Assembly: GCF_039545135.1 (NCBI RefSeq)
Contig: NZ_BAABRU010000017.1
Coordinates: 56,670 to 120,669, forward strand
DNA: 64,000 nucleotides
DNA from: Herpetosiphon gulosus
Lineage (GTDB): Bacteria; Chloroflexota; Chloroflexia; Chloroflexales; Herpetosiphonaceae
Reading direction: 5' to 3'
The translations under genes and the position numbers were made by a program. Under the pieces are notes generated by a model. That model had not been told where the DNA came from. It did not search any database and was given only the letters and a program-made list of their open reading frames with translations. Position 1 is the first letter of the stretch. Each line of letters begins with the position of its first letter. Of the stretch, positions 8,978-19,925 are shown in pieces.

Positions 8978-9754
8978 TTAGCTTTTGGGGAACCACGGCA
9001 GGAAAGCACTAGTTTTCGCGATGTAATCGGCATAGTGGGGCTTGGTTTTGACCATTGTGCGTTCTAGGAGCAGCACACCTGAAATTCGAATAATCAGCCA
9101 GGTCATGAGCAATGCACCGATAATTTGCCAATAACTGCCAGCGGCGATTGAAAAGAGCGCATAACCCCACCAGACCGTCGCATCGCCAAAATAATTGGGA
9201 TGGCGGGTGTAGCGCCATAAACCAGAGCGCATAACTTGGCCTTTGTTGGCGGGATTGGCCTTGAACCGCGCCATCTGCCAATCGCCAAGCGCCTCAAAAC
9301 TAAAGCCAATCAGCCAAACGCCAATTGCCAAATAATCGAGCCAATTCCAGCTTTTTGGGCCAGTTTGTGCGCCGAGCAAAGTCAACGAGATCAGCAATGC
9401 TAACACGCCTTGCAGCAAAAATACTTGGAAAAAGCTAAACCACCAATAGCGTTCAGCTCCATAACGCTGGCGAAACTCAACATAACGATAATCTTCGGGC
9501 TTGCCCCAATTACGCCAACCAATGTAAATCGATAAGCGCAAGCCCCAAATTGTCACCAAACTGCTAATGAGCAAACTGCGTTGGGCATCGCCCTGAGCTT
9601 GGCTAAAATACCACCAACTCAAGGCCACAAAACACATGCCCCAACAGATATCCACAATGCTGGCATTGGTGATTTTGACACTCCATAACCACGCCAAGGT
9701 TAATGGAATCATTACCACCGCCAAGCCCCAACCCCAGATTTGCCAAAAACTCAT
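8978..9754 (-). CDS. DUF1295 / steroid 5-alpha-reductase-like membrane protein
   Basis: A 258-residue membrane protein with about six hydrophobic helices. The C-terminal part carries the DUF1295 signature SGLWRYTRHPNYFGDATVWW, a motif shared with isoprenylcysteine methyltransferases and 5-alpha reductases, so it is probably an NADPH-dependent reductase or methyltransferase of a lipid. The gene lies 15 bases after the glycosyltransferase gene on the same strand. Substrate unknown. Confidence 0.87.
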   Translation of the reverse strand: MSFWQIWGWGLAVVMIPLTLAWLWSVKITNASIVDICWGMCFVALSWWYFSQAQGDAQRSLLISSLVTIWGLRLSIYIGWRNWGKPEDYRYVEFRQRYGAERYWWFSFFQVFLLQGVLALLISLTLLGAQTGPKSWNWLDYLAIGVWLIGFSFEALGDWQMARFKANPANKGQVMRSGLWRYTRHPNYFGDATVWWGYALFSIAAGSYWQIIGALLMTWLIIRISGVLLLERTMVKTKPHYADYIAKTSAFLPWFPKS

Positions 9755-9769
9755 ACGAAACTCCCACAG

Positions 9770-11221
9770 CTAACGCACCCAAATATCATAACCACCCAAA
9801 TGCACTCGTAAACGATAGGGCGCAATTTGCAACATCGCATCAAAGCCGATTGGTCGCACGGCTCCATAAGTCACGATGACGTTTGGCGGCTGGCGGCGTA
9901 GTTGTTGCAAGGTCTGGTCGAGGGCATTGGGCAAAATCGCTAAGGGGTAATCATAGGGAAATCGGCTTGGCACAGCGTAATCGCCATATAAATAAATTTC
10001 TGGCTCAGCTGCCCAAACCCACACGCTGGCCTGCTGGCCCACATTGTTATCGATCCATTCGACAACTTTTGGCGCAAGCGCAAAGAATTCACGGCCATCT
10101 ACACCATACAATTGTTCAATTTGGGCTTCGGGCGTTTTATTATACAACGGCCAGAGGCTGGCCAATGGCTGAATCGCTAGTAAAAACGCAATCAAGACAA
10201 TCGAAAAATCTTTGTATTGTTGTAAAAATCCCAGCCGAACTTTGGCTAAGCCACCTGCAAAGACTGCCAAAGCTGGCACAAGCGCCTGATAATAATGCGG
10301 ATAAGCCCGCAAACTGACGAAGGCGCTGGCAATCAGGCCGACGCTCCATAAGCCAGCAAGAGTCAAGCTCGGCCAGTAGCGCCGTCGTCGCCAGGCCATG
10401 GTTGCGCCCACAATCCCCGCCGCTAGCAGCAACAGCAGCGAGCGCCAAATCGGCCAAAGCTGGCTGATTGTGGCATTGGTCTGGTCGAGGTAGACTGTGT
10501 TATAAGTCCAAAGTGCTTCAACAAATTGGCTCCAACCACCAGCCAAGGCAAAATAAAGCAGAGTTGGAATCAACACCAGCGCCAAACCGTCGATCACCAA
10601 AATAGCGCGACCAAGCCGTTCGTTGACATCGCCTTTGAAGGCAACGGTGGTAATAATCAGCGCTGGCAAAATCAACAAAGCCACAGGCTTGGATAATAGC
10701 GCCAAGGCTGCGGCCACACCTGCCAACATCCACCAGGCTTTTTGTTGGCTGTCGAGTGCCTTGAGTCCAAAAAGTAAAGCCAAGCTACTGGGCAAGAGCA
10801 TAATTGCTTCGCTGTTGAACGTAATGCCCTGCAAAAAGATCGCGCTATTCCAGCTTGCCACTAAAATTGCAGTAAGCACGCCCGCCGCTTCGGATCGCCA
10901 CAAGCGCCGACCTGCTCGCCACATCACCAAGGTTGTGGCCACCAACCAGAGCGTCGCCCAAACCCGAATTGTTTGGATTGGCTTAGTGCCCAACAAAACT
11001 GGCGGGGCATAGGCAACATAGACAAACGGTGGCTTATGATCAAATCGATCGCGGTAGGGAATCGCTCCATCAGCCCAATCGCGGGCAATGACGGCATAGG
11101 CAGCCTCGTCACGCTCCAGCGGCAGTTGATGGAGTGGCATTCGCAGAATGATAATCAAGCTACAAACCGCCCCAATCACTGCCCACAAGGCTAAGCGTCG
11201 CCGCCGAAAACGTCGCAACAT
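9770..11221 (-). CDS. Glycosyltransferase family 39-like integral membrane protein
   Basis: An 483-residue multi-pass membrane protein of the ArnT/PMT superfamily. The first external loop has LERDEAAYAVIARDW with the acidic pair used for catalysis, followed by the family motif DRFDHKPPFVYV. About ten helices follow, then a soluble C-terminal domain. It would transfer a sugar from a polyprenyl-phosphate donor to a lipid or protein at the outer face of the membrane. The start at 11221 follows GGGGG and gives a basic N-terminus (MLRRFRRRRLAL); the frame extends 13 codons further without a ribosome site. Confidence 0.85.
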   Translation of the reverse strand: MLRRFRRRRLALWAVIGAVCSLIIILRMPLHQLPLERDEAAYAVIARDWADGAIPYRDRFDHKPPFVYVAYAPPVLLGTKPIQTIRVWATLWLVATTLVMWRAGRRLWRSEAAGVLTAILVASWNSAIFLQGITFNSEAIMLLPSSLALLFGLKALDSQQKAWWMLAGVAAALALLSKPVALLILPALIITTVAFKGDVNERLGRAILVIDGLALVLIPTLLYFALAGGWSQFVEALWTYNTVYLDQTNATISQLWPIWRSLLLLLAAGIVGATMAWRRRRYWPSLTLAGLWSVGLIASAFVSLRAYPHYYQALVPALAVFAGGLAKVRLGFLQQYKDFSIVLIAFLLAIQPLASLWPLYNKTPEAQIEQLYGVDGREFFALAPKVVEWIDNNVGQQASVWVWAAEPEIYLYGDYAVPSRFPYDYPLAILPNALDQTLQQLRRQPPNVIVTYGAVRPIGFDAMLQIAPYRLRVHLGGYDIWVR

Positions 11222-11354
11222 GCCTAAATTCCCCCACACCAAAACGTTGTTGAGCGCCATAATACTGGCAAATTGGCAAAAAGCCTAGCAAAAAAATAGC
11301 CCAGCCACGCAGAACACTGCATGCTGAGCCAAATTTCATCAATTGAACTGAATT

Positions 11355-12017
11355 TTAGCCGAGGTACAGCGCCATCACCAAGAAATGGCAAACGCTGCCG
11401 CCCATCACAAAGCCATGCCAAATTGCGTGGTTGTAGGGCAGTTTTTCCCAGCGATAAAACACCACGCCAGCGGTATAGGTCAGGCCACCAGCTACCAACA
11501 AGGCAAAAGCCCCGGTCGGCAAACTTGCCACCAAATCATCCCAAGCCATCACCGACAACCAGCCCATTCCAACATACATCAAGGTTGAAAGTAATTCAAA
11601 ACGCTTGATGAAAAACATTTTAAAGCAGATTCCGGCGAAGGCACAGCCCCAAATCAAGCCAAAGAGCGTCCATGCCAGGCTACTCTGCATACTTACCAAC
11701 AAAATCGGGGTGTATGTGCCAGCAATCAATAAATAAATAGCGCAGTGATCGAAAATTTTCAATAAATATTTGGCGCGAGGGTTGCGAATGCTGTGGTAGA
11801 GCGTCGAGGCCAAATACATACAAATTAGGCTGACCCCGTAGACCGTAAAGCTGGCAATTCGCCATGGGTCGCCCGTATTAATCGCCATAATCAGCAAAAT
11901 CACCAAGCCAGCCACGCTCAAGGCAACCCCGATGCCATGGGTAATTGCATTGGCTAATTCTTCGGCGGCGGAATATTCGGAGTAGTGGACGTTGCGTTCT
12001 TCGATTGCTTTTGCCAT
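11355..12017 (-). CDS. Hemolysin III family protein (PAQR/TrhA type)
   Basis: A 220-residue membrane protein with seven predicted helices. EELANAITHGIGVALSVAG and LASTLYHSI carry the conserved histidines of the hemolysin III/PAQR family, and HAIWHGFVM near the C-terminus supplies the others. TrhA-type proteins maintain membrane fluidity homeostasis. GGAGG is five bases before the ATG. The upstream gap shared with ppc contains two operator-like palindromes. Confidence 0.9.
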   Translation of the reverse strand: MAKAIEERNVHYSEYSAAEELANAITHGIGVALSVAGLVILLIMAINTGDPWRIASFTVYGVSLICMYLASTLYHSIRNPRAKYLLKIFDHCAIYLLIAGTYTPILLVSMQSSLAWTLFGLIWGCAFAGICFKMFFIKRFELLSTLMYVGMGWLSVMAWDDLVASLPTGAFALLVAGGLTYTAGVVFYRWEKLPYNHAIWHGFVMGGSVCHFLVMALYLG

Positions 12018-12057
12018 ATGACCTCCAGCTAAGCTATGTTTTTGCTGATTGATATTA

Positions 12058-12093
12058 TACCTTGTAATGCAAGGTACTTTGCAGTGAAAGGTA
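12058..12093. promoter_or_regulatory. Two overlapping 19-bp palindromes, candidate operator
   Basis: TACCTTG-TAATG-CAAGGTA at 12058-12076 is a perfect 7+5+7 palindrome. It overlaps a second, imperfect copy, TACTTTG-CAGTG-AAAGGTA, at 12075-12093. The pair lies between the divergent hemolysin III gene and ppc, next to AT-rich promoter-like DNA. The spacing of two operator half-sites on one DNA face suggests a dimeric repressor such as a PadR or TetR type, but no regulator gene is adjacent. Confidence 0.55.
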
Positions 12094-12126
12094 TAGTTCT
12101 TTTGGGCTAGCCATGGTAGCGATCTT

Positions 12127-12135
12127 TGCTATACT
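12127..12135 (+). promoter_or_regulatory. Extended -10 promoter for ppc
   Basis: TGC-TATACT reads as an extended -10 element, about 50 bases before the ppc start codon. No good -35 is seen, as is usual for this promoter type. The same TGN-TATA(A/C)T form recurs at other genes in the window. Confidence 0.5.
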
Positions 12136-12191
12136 TGGCGTGCAGCGTTGCACCACAAGAGCGAAGATTCCTGTAGTTCGAGGTATTTGCC

Positions 12192-14918
12192 ATGGCCAAT
12201 TTGCCAAGCTACGATTTTGCCGATTTAATCAAAGCTGACCATGATGCTGAATTTGTTTTGACATGTTTCGCTGAAGTATTACAAGAATTAGGCGAGGCTG
12301 ATCTCGCTGCTTATCTTGGGTTGCCGACCACGGCCTCAAGCAAGCAAACAATTACGCCTGAACGGGCGATTCAAGCGGCCTCGCTCAGCTTTCAATTGCT
12401 GAATATGGTCGAGGAAAACGCCGCTGCCCAACAACGCCGCGTACGCGAAGCTGCCGAAGGCTTTAATGCCGAAGTTGGTTTGTGGGGCAATACGTTGCAA
12501 AGCTTGAGCCAAGCTGGATTCAGTGCCGAGCAAATTGCTGCTGCCTTAGGCCAAATTTATGTTGAACCAGTGCTGACCGCCCACCCAACCGAGGCTAAAC
12601 GGGCGACCATGCTTGAGCACTATCGACGTTTATATTTGCTGTTGGTTAAGCGCGAAAACCCGATTTGGACTCCGCTGGAGCAACAGGCGCTGCGCGACGA
12701 GATTAAAGTTGAGCTTGAGCGGCTTTGGCGCACTGGTGAGATTTTCCTCGAAAAGCCGAGCGTCGCCGATGAATTGCGCAATATTTTGCATTATTTGCGT
12801 CATGTGTTCCCCGCCAGTTTGGCAACGCTCGATTTGCGTTTGCAACAGGCTTGGCAATTGCAGGGCTTTGATCGGCGTTTATTACCTGCAACCGATCAAT
12901 TGCCGCATGTGCAGTTTGGCACGTGGGTTGGCGGTGATCGCGATGGTCATCCTTTGGTCACAGCAACCGTCACACGCTTTGCCTTGCATGAGTTGCGGCG
13001 CAATGCACTTGAGGTTTTGCACGAACAATTAGTTCAATTAGTGATCAAATTAAGCTTATCTGATCGTTTGCAGTCGCCGCCTGCCGCCTTGCTTGAAGCC
13101 CTTGATGCTAGTGCAGCGGCGCTGGGCCAACGTGGGCAAATGGCCTTGGCGCGGAATCCCGAGGAGCCATGGCGACAATGGGTCAACTTAATCATGGCGC
13201 GATTGCCCGAATCAAACCAACCGCGCCAGCCTTGGCAGTACCGCAGTAGCAATGAAACTGTGGCCGACCTGCAATTTTTGGCTGAGCAACTGAATGTAGT
13301 TGAGGCACAACGGTTGGTTTTGAATGATCTTCAGCCTGTGATTCGTAGCGTGCAAAGCTTGGGCTTTCACAGCGCCGTGCTGGATATTCGCCAAAACAGC
13401 AAATTTCACGATTTAGCCGTTGAGCAATTGCTGCAAGCTGCTGGATTCAGCGATTATCAATTTAGTAATTGGTCTGAAACACAACGGCTCGAATTGCTTA
13501 ACCGCGAGTTGCAAAGCGCCCGCCCATTTGCCCACCCCAGCCTTGAGTTGGGCAACGAAGCTAGCGCTGTACGCGATTGCTATCGTGTGTTGGCTGATGA
13601 AATTGCTCAGCACGGCACGACGGGCCTTGGCTCGTTAATTATCAGCATGACCCGTAGCCTCTCGGATTTGCTGGTGGTTTATTTACTGGCGCGTGAAGCT
13701 GGCTTGTTACAAGTTACTGAGGCTGGCTTGGCCTGTGTACTGCCAGTTGTGCCATTATTCGAAACGATCGAAGATTTGGAAATTAGCCCTGGCATTCTCG
13801 ATGCGTTTTTGGCCCATCCAGTCAGCCAAGCTAGTCGAGCGTTGCGCCAAACCAGCGTGCAACAAGTGATGGTTGGTTATAGCGATAGCAACAAAGATGG
13901 CGGGATTTTGGCCAGCTTGTGGAGCCTGTATCGGGCGCAAGGCACACTAGCAGCGGTCGGAGCTAAGCATCAGGTGCGAGTACGTTTCTTCCACGGTCGC
14001 GGCGGCACAATCAGCCGTGGCGCTGGGCCAACCCACCGTTTCTTGAACGCGCTACCAGCCGCGGCCTTGGCAGGCGATTTGCGTATGACCGAGCAAGGCG
14101 AAACCATCGCCCAAAAATATGCCAACCATATCACCGCAGTTTATAATTTAGAATTAATGGTAGCGGGCGTAACCGAAGCTACCTTGCTTGGCTCGCAGCG
14201 CGATCAAACACCCCACAGCCTTGCTCCAACCATGGATTCACTGACCGCTTACAGCCGCCAACGCTACGAAAACTTGATCCAAACGCCGGGCTTTATTCAG
14301 TTTTTTGGGCAGGCTACGCCGATTGATGTGATTGAGCAAGGCAAAATTGGCTCGCGTCCCGCCCGCCGCACAGGCCAACGCACGCTTGGCGATCTGCGGG
14401 CGATTCCATGGGTGTTTAGTTGGAGTCAATCTCGCTTTTTTCTCTCTGGCTGGTATGGGGTGGGCAGCAGCTTGGCATGGCTTGCCGAGCAACATCCCGA
14501 GCAGTTTGCCCAACTCAAACAAGCGGCATTTGAGTGGTATCCGTTGAAATATTTATTGACCAACGTTAGCACTAGCATGCTCTCGGCAGATCTGGCAACC
14601 ATGCAAGCTTATAGCCATTTGGTCGAAGATCCAAACGTGCGTCAGCCGATTATGGCGGCAATTGAGGCTGAATTTAAGCAAACTCAACAGCAATTAGAGC
14701 TGATTTTTGGCGGGAGTTTGGCCGAACGTCGCCCACGGATTTATCGCATGTTGCAAGGTCGTCAGTCACGATTAAGCCAATTGCATCAGCAACAAATCAA
14801 TTTGCTGCACACATGGCGCAGCCTGCCCAGCGAACAAATTCCAGAGCGCGAACAGTTATTAACTCAATTATTGCTCACAGTCAATGCGATTGCCAGCGGC
14901 TTGCGCACGACTGGCTAA
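12192..14918 (+). CDS. ppc: Phosphoenolpyruvate carboxylase
   Basis: A 908-residue PEP carboxylase, full length. It adds bicarbonate to PEP to form oxaloacetate, feeding the TCA cycle. Signatures are VLTAHPTEAKRATML (catalytic His), GTWVGGDRDGHPLVTA, FHGRGGTISRGAGPTHRF, and a normal C-terminal end in glycine (LRTTG). GAGGT precedes the ATG and an extended -10 lies upstream. Allosteric residues cannot be judged by eye. Confidence 0.97.
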   Translation: MANLPSYDFADLIKADHDAEFVLTCFAEVLQELGEADLAAYLGLPTTASSKQTITPERAIQAASLSFQLLNMVEENAAAQQRRVREAAEGFNAEVGLWGNTLQSLSQAGFSAEQIAAALGQIYVEPVLTAHPTEAKRATMLEHYRRLYLLLVKRENPIWTPLEQQALRDEIKVELERLWRTGEIFLEKPSVADELRNILHYLRHVFPASLATLDLRLQQAWQLQGFDRRLLPATDQLPHVQFGTWVGGDRDGHPLVTATVTRFALHELRRNALEVLHEQLVQLVIKLSLSDRLQSPPAALLEALDASAAALGQRGQMALARNPEEPWRQWVNLIMARLPESNQPRQPWQYRSSNETVADLQFLAEQLNVVEAQRLVLNDLQPVIRSVQSLGFHSAVLDIRQNSKFHDLAVEQLLQAAGFSDYQFSNWSETQRLELLNRELQSARPFAHPSLELGNEASAVRDCYRVLADEIAQHGTTGLGSLIISMTRSLSDLLVVYLLAREAGLLQVTEAGLACVLPVVPLFETIEDLEISPGILDAFLAHPVSQASRALRQTSVQQVMVGYSDSNKDGGILASLWSLYRAQGTLAAVGAKHQVRVRFFHGRGGTISRGAGPTHRFLNALPAAALAGDLRMTEQGETIAQKYANHITAVYNLELMVAGVTEATLLGSQRDQTPHSLAPTMDSLTAYSRQRYENLIQTPGFIQFFGQATPIDVIEQGKIGSRPARRTGQRTLGDLRAIPWVFSWSQSRFFLSGWYGVGSSLAWLAEQHPEQFAQLKQAAFEWYPLKYLLTNVSTSMLSADLATMQAYSHLVEDPNVRQPIMAAIEAEFKQTQQQLELIFGGSLAERRPRIYRMLQGRQSRLSQLHQQQINLLHTWRSLPSEQIPEREQLLTQLLLTVNAIASGLRTTG

Positions 14919-14935
14919 ATGTCATTGGTGGTATG

Positions 14936-15041
14936 CCCTCACTCCCTAGGCTCCTCTCCGTCCGAGCGAGCGAGGGGGAACTGCACGTACAAACGCCCTT
15001 CTCCCGCCGCAGTGGGAGAAGGGTTGGGGATGAGGGAACTC
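14936..15041. repeat. GC-rich inverted repeat element, copy 1
   Basis: About 105 bp between two convergent genes. The left half has CCCTCACTCCC...CGAGCGAGGGGGAA and the right half CGCCCGCAGTGGGAG-like sequence running to GTTGGGGATGAGGG, so the two ends are inverted complements. Three further copies lie at 21.2, 39.1 and 49.4 kb. It can fold into a long hairpin and may end transcription from both sides. Confidence 0.7.
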
Positions 15042-15043
15042 AA

Positions 15044-16330
15044 TTAATGTTTCAAGCTGGCTTCGCCGTGAAAACGCTCGAATGCGGCCCGTTCGAGCGC
15101 TTCGCGATGGTCAGGGTGGGCAATATCGATCAAGGCTTTAGCTCGTTCGCGCAAGGTTTTGCCATACAAATAGGCCACGCCATATTCAGTCACGATATAT
15201 TGAACGTGGGCACGAGTGGTCACGACGCTAGCGCCTTCGTGCAGCACTGGCACAATCCGCGATTCGCCACGGCGGGTAGCTGAAGGCAGGGCAATAATTG
15301 GCTTGCCGCCCTCGGAGAGCGCCGCGCCGCGCATAAAGTCCATTTGGCCGCCAACCCCTGAATATTGATAGGTTCCAATCGAATCGGCACAAACTTGGCC
15401 CGTCAAATCAACTTCAATCGCACTGTTAATCGCCGTAACATTGGGGTTGCGCCGAATCACGCTAGTATCGTTGATGTAGGTGATGTCGAGCATAGCAATC
15501 TGCGGGTTATCATCAACGAAATCATACAAACGCCGCGTGCCCATCATAAAACCACCAACGATTTTGCCAGGGTGGGTTTTCTTCATGCGTCCGTTGATGA
15601 TGCCGCGTTCAACCAAATCAATAATCCCATCGGAAAACATTTCGGTATGAATACCCAAATTTTTGTGGGTAGTCAAGGCTGCTAACACTGCATCGGGAAT
15701 CGCTCCGATGCCCATTTGCAAGGTTGCGCCATCGCTGACCAAGCCGGCAATATGGCGACCAATCGCCCGTTCAACATCGCTCAAAACGGCTGGCGCATGT
15801 TCATAAATTGGCTCGTCAACCTCGACCGCAAAGTTAATCCGATTGATATGGATGTGGCCATCGCCATGGGTGCGGGGCATATGGGGGTTGATTTGGGCAA
15901 TCACACATTGAGCAACTTCAACGGCTGCGCGAGTGACATCGACCGAAACGCCCAGCGAGCAGAAGCCATGTTGATCAGGTGGCGAAACTTGAATTAATGC
16001 GACATCGAGCGGCAAAATGCCCCGGCGAAACAAGCCTGGAACTTCGCTCAAAAAGACCGGAACATAATCGGCTTCGCCAGTTACCACGGCGCTGCGAATA
16101 TTCGAGCCAATAAATAACGCGCGGGTATGAAAACTTTCGCGATATTTGGGATCGGTATAAGGCGCTGGCCCTTCGGTATGAATATGCACCAATTCGACGC
16201 TGCGTAATTCATCAGCGCGAGCAACTAAAGCCGCAATTAATTGTTGAGGTGCTGCGGCAACACTATGAATAAACACACGATCGTGTGATTTAATCGCTTG
16301 AACAGCTTCGTTCGCTGAAACGTAACGCAT
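15044..16330 (-). CDS. Acetyl-CoA hydrolase/transferase family (4-hydroxybutyrate CoA-transferase-like)
   Basis: A 428-residue family I CoA-transferase. GIGAIPDAVLAAL is the CoA-binding loop and NSAIEVDLTGQVCADSIG carries the catalytic Glu, while VTEYGVAYLYGKTLRERAKALIDI is the usual C-terminal signature. Members move CoA between acetyl-CoA and short acids such as butyrate, 4-hydroxybutyrate or succinate; the substrate is not resolved here. The gene is monocistronic, and GGGGG precedes the ATG. Confidence 0.88.
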   Translation of the reverse strand: MRYVSANEAVQAIKSHDRVFIHSVAAAPQQLIAALVARADELRSVELVHIHTEGPAPYTDPKYRESFHTRALFIGSNIRSAVVTGEADYVPVFLSEVPGLFRRGILPLDVALIQVSPPDQHGFCSLGVSVDVTRAAVEVAQCVIAQINPHMPRTHGDGHIHINRINFAVEVDEPIYEHAPAVLSDVERAIGRHIAGLVSDGATLQMGIGAIPDAVLAALTTHKNLGIHTEMFSDGIIDLVERGIINGRMKKTHPGKIVGGFMMGTRRLYDFVDDNPQIAMLDITYINDTSVIRRNPNVTAINSAIEVDLTGQVCADSIGTYQYSGVGGQMDFMRGAALSEGGKPIIALPSATRRGESRIVPVLHEGASVVTTRAHVQYIVTEYGVAYLYGKTLRERAKALIDIAHPDHREALERAAFERFHGEASLKH

Positions 16331-16492
16331 ACTAAGCCCCCTAAATCGTTGGTTGGTGTAGCCTCGGCTACATCTCTATTGTGACCGATTTCTTGCCAGC
16401 ACGAAGTGAAAAGAGCCATGAAATGGGTTAAGGTTTAGCAACATCAATGCACTAGAAATTGTGGCTGCATTTGACACAGACAACCGTTATAA

Positions 16493-18544
<2,052 letters not shown>

Positions 18545-18551
18545 TCGTTGA

Positions 18552-18760
18552 TTTTTTGTTGATCCACGAAGAGCACGAAGCTACACGAAGGCTGAAATTG
18601 CGAGAGCTGAAACCGCGAAGAACGCGAAGAACGCGAAGGATGTTAGGCTACAGGCTATCGGAACAATTGTTGGCATTTCAACAAATCTCCGATAGCCTAT
18701 AGCCCTACTTCGTGTCCTTTGTGGATAAAAAAGCTCGCCTCTGCGTTAAATTCTGAATCC
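18552..18760. repeat. Composite word repeat with hairpin, copy 2 (left flank of AT-rich island)
   Basis: GATCCACGAAGAGCACGAAG opens the block, then three CGCGAAGAA units, then a 17-bp inverted pair (18646-18662 with 18688-18704, one mismatch) with core AGGCTATCGGA, then CTTCGTGTCCTTTGTGGATAAAA. The hairpin resembles the one at 19833-19878 across the AT-rich gene. Confidence 0.7.
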
Positions 18761-18785
18761 AAATCCAGCGAAATATTCTAAGAGT

Positions 18786-19769
18786 CTAATCTGGTAAGTT
18801 TTGTAACCATAAATATTGCTGTCTAAAATCTTCAGGTGTTTCATATTGTAAGGAATATCCATCATCGAATACACTAAGAGGTAAGCGAGGAAGATTTTGC
18901 TTTTCACAGTTAGGATTATGAAAGACAAAAAATCGTAGAAAAAATTGATTATTACTTATCCATTCAATAAATGTCGAATTAGAGTTATCCATACATATCC
19001 AATCAAAAGTTGCTATAGCACTAATTTGAGGATTTTTACCAAAAACTCTGTTGATAATTTTTGCATAATATAAATGCTCTATCTTGATATCACCGTTTAA
19101 TGAAATAGCAATGATTTTTGGTATTTGATTTAATTGCGAATTATTTGCATAAGTATCTAATTGTTTAATTCCCTTATTGATGCTGTCTGAAATTGCACGA
19201 TTATTAAGTATTCCATATATAGGTATTTGTAAATATTGATCAAATCGCATTTCAATACCTGTTATTTGAAAAGAAATTTCGATTTTCCCTTCCATAAAAT
19301 CATAAGAACATAAATATAAATTATTGCCATAAAAATCCCATTTATTATTAGTATGACTCCAATTTAATTGATCTTTTGGGTTGTTTTTGAGTAAATATAT
19401 AATATCTTTCGTAATATCATATAAGAATTTTTTTAACATATTTTCTGATGGTATAAGCATAAGATGATTATGTATATATAATCTACAAGGTAATTTCGTA
19501 TATGGCTTCTTTTGAAAGTAATCATATACTTTTTTGCAAAAATTATTTTCAAAATCCGACTGAGTATTCATTTCTCTTCGTGCCGATAAAATTGTTTTAA
19601 GTTCACATAATATTTTGTAATCATTATTTTCTACAAGAAAATCAGAAGTTAAATCAAATCCTTCTTCAATTTTATTAGCAATCCAACCTCTCTTTTTAAA
19701 ATATTCCATAAATATGGTTTCATTACGTTTAGCTTCATTACTGGGTGGAACTTCATCATAATATAACAT
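18786..19769 (-). CDS. Unknown AT-rich protein with possible PD-(D/E)XK nuclease-like motif
   Basis: A 327-residue protein I do not recognise. Near the N-terminus Asp43 in TSDFLVENNDYKILCELKTI is followed by Glu56-Leu-Lys58, the spacing seen in PD-(D/E)XK nucleases, with a preceding helix that includes Glu14 and Glu17. The rest is mixed, with many Asn, Ile and Lys. The gene is strongly AT-rich compared with ligA and rtcB and sits alone between two related hairpin repeats, so it was likely acquired by transfer. It might be a restriction-like or defence endonuclease; this is inference only. Confidence 0.6.
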   Translation of the reverse strand: MLYYDEVPPSNEAKRNETIFMEYFKKRGWIANKIEEGFDLTSDFLVENNDYKILCELKTILSARREMNTQSDFENNFCKKVYDYFQKKPYTKLPCRLYIHNHLMLIPSENMLKKFLYDITKDIIYLLKNNPKDQLNWSHTNNKWDFYGNNLYLCSYDFMEGKIEISFQITGIEMRFDQYLQIPIYGILNNRAISDSINKGIKQLDTYANNSQLNQIPKIIAISLNGDIKIEHLYYAKIINRVFGKNPQISAIATFDWICMDNSNSTFIEWISNNQFFLRFFVFHNPNCEKQNLPRLPLSVFDDGYSLQYETPEDFRQQYLWLQNLPD

Positions 19770-19832
19770 AGTTAGACCTCAATATATTTTAGACTAAATC
19801 AAACCTCTATATTGAATTCATCCAAGAAACTA

Positions 19833-19921
19833 GCTATAGGCTATTGGAATACCACAAAACATTCCAATAGCCTATAGCCTTACTGTTTCGTGCTCTTCGT
19901 GTCCTTCGTGGATCAAAACTC
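19833..19921. repeat. Composite word repeat with hairpin, copy 3 (right flank of AT-rich island)
   Basis: A perfect 18-bp inverted repeat (GCTATAGGCTATTGGAAT at 19833-19850 with its complement at 19861-19878) is followed by TTCGTGCTCTTCGTGTCCTTCGTGG, the reverse of the words that open the left flank. The block separates the AT-rich gene start from the rtcB end. Confidence 0.7.
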
Positions 19922-19925
19922 CCGA

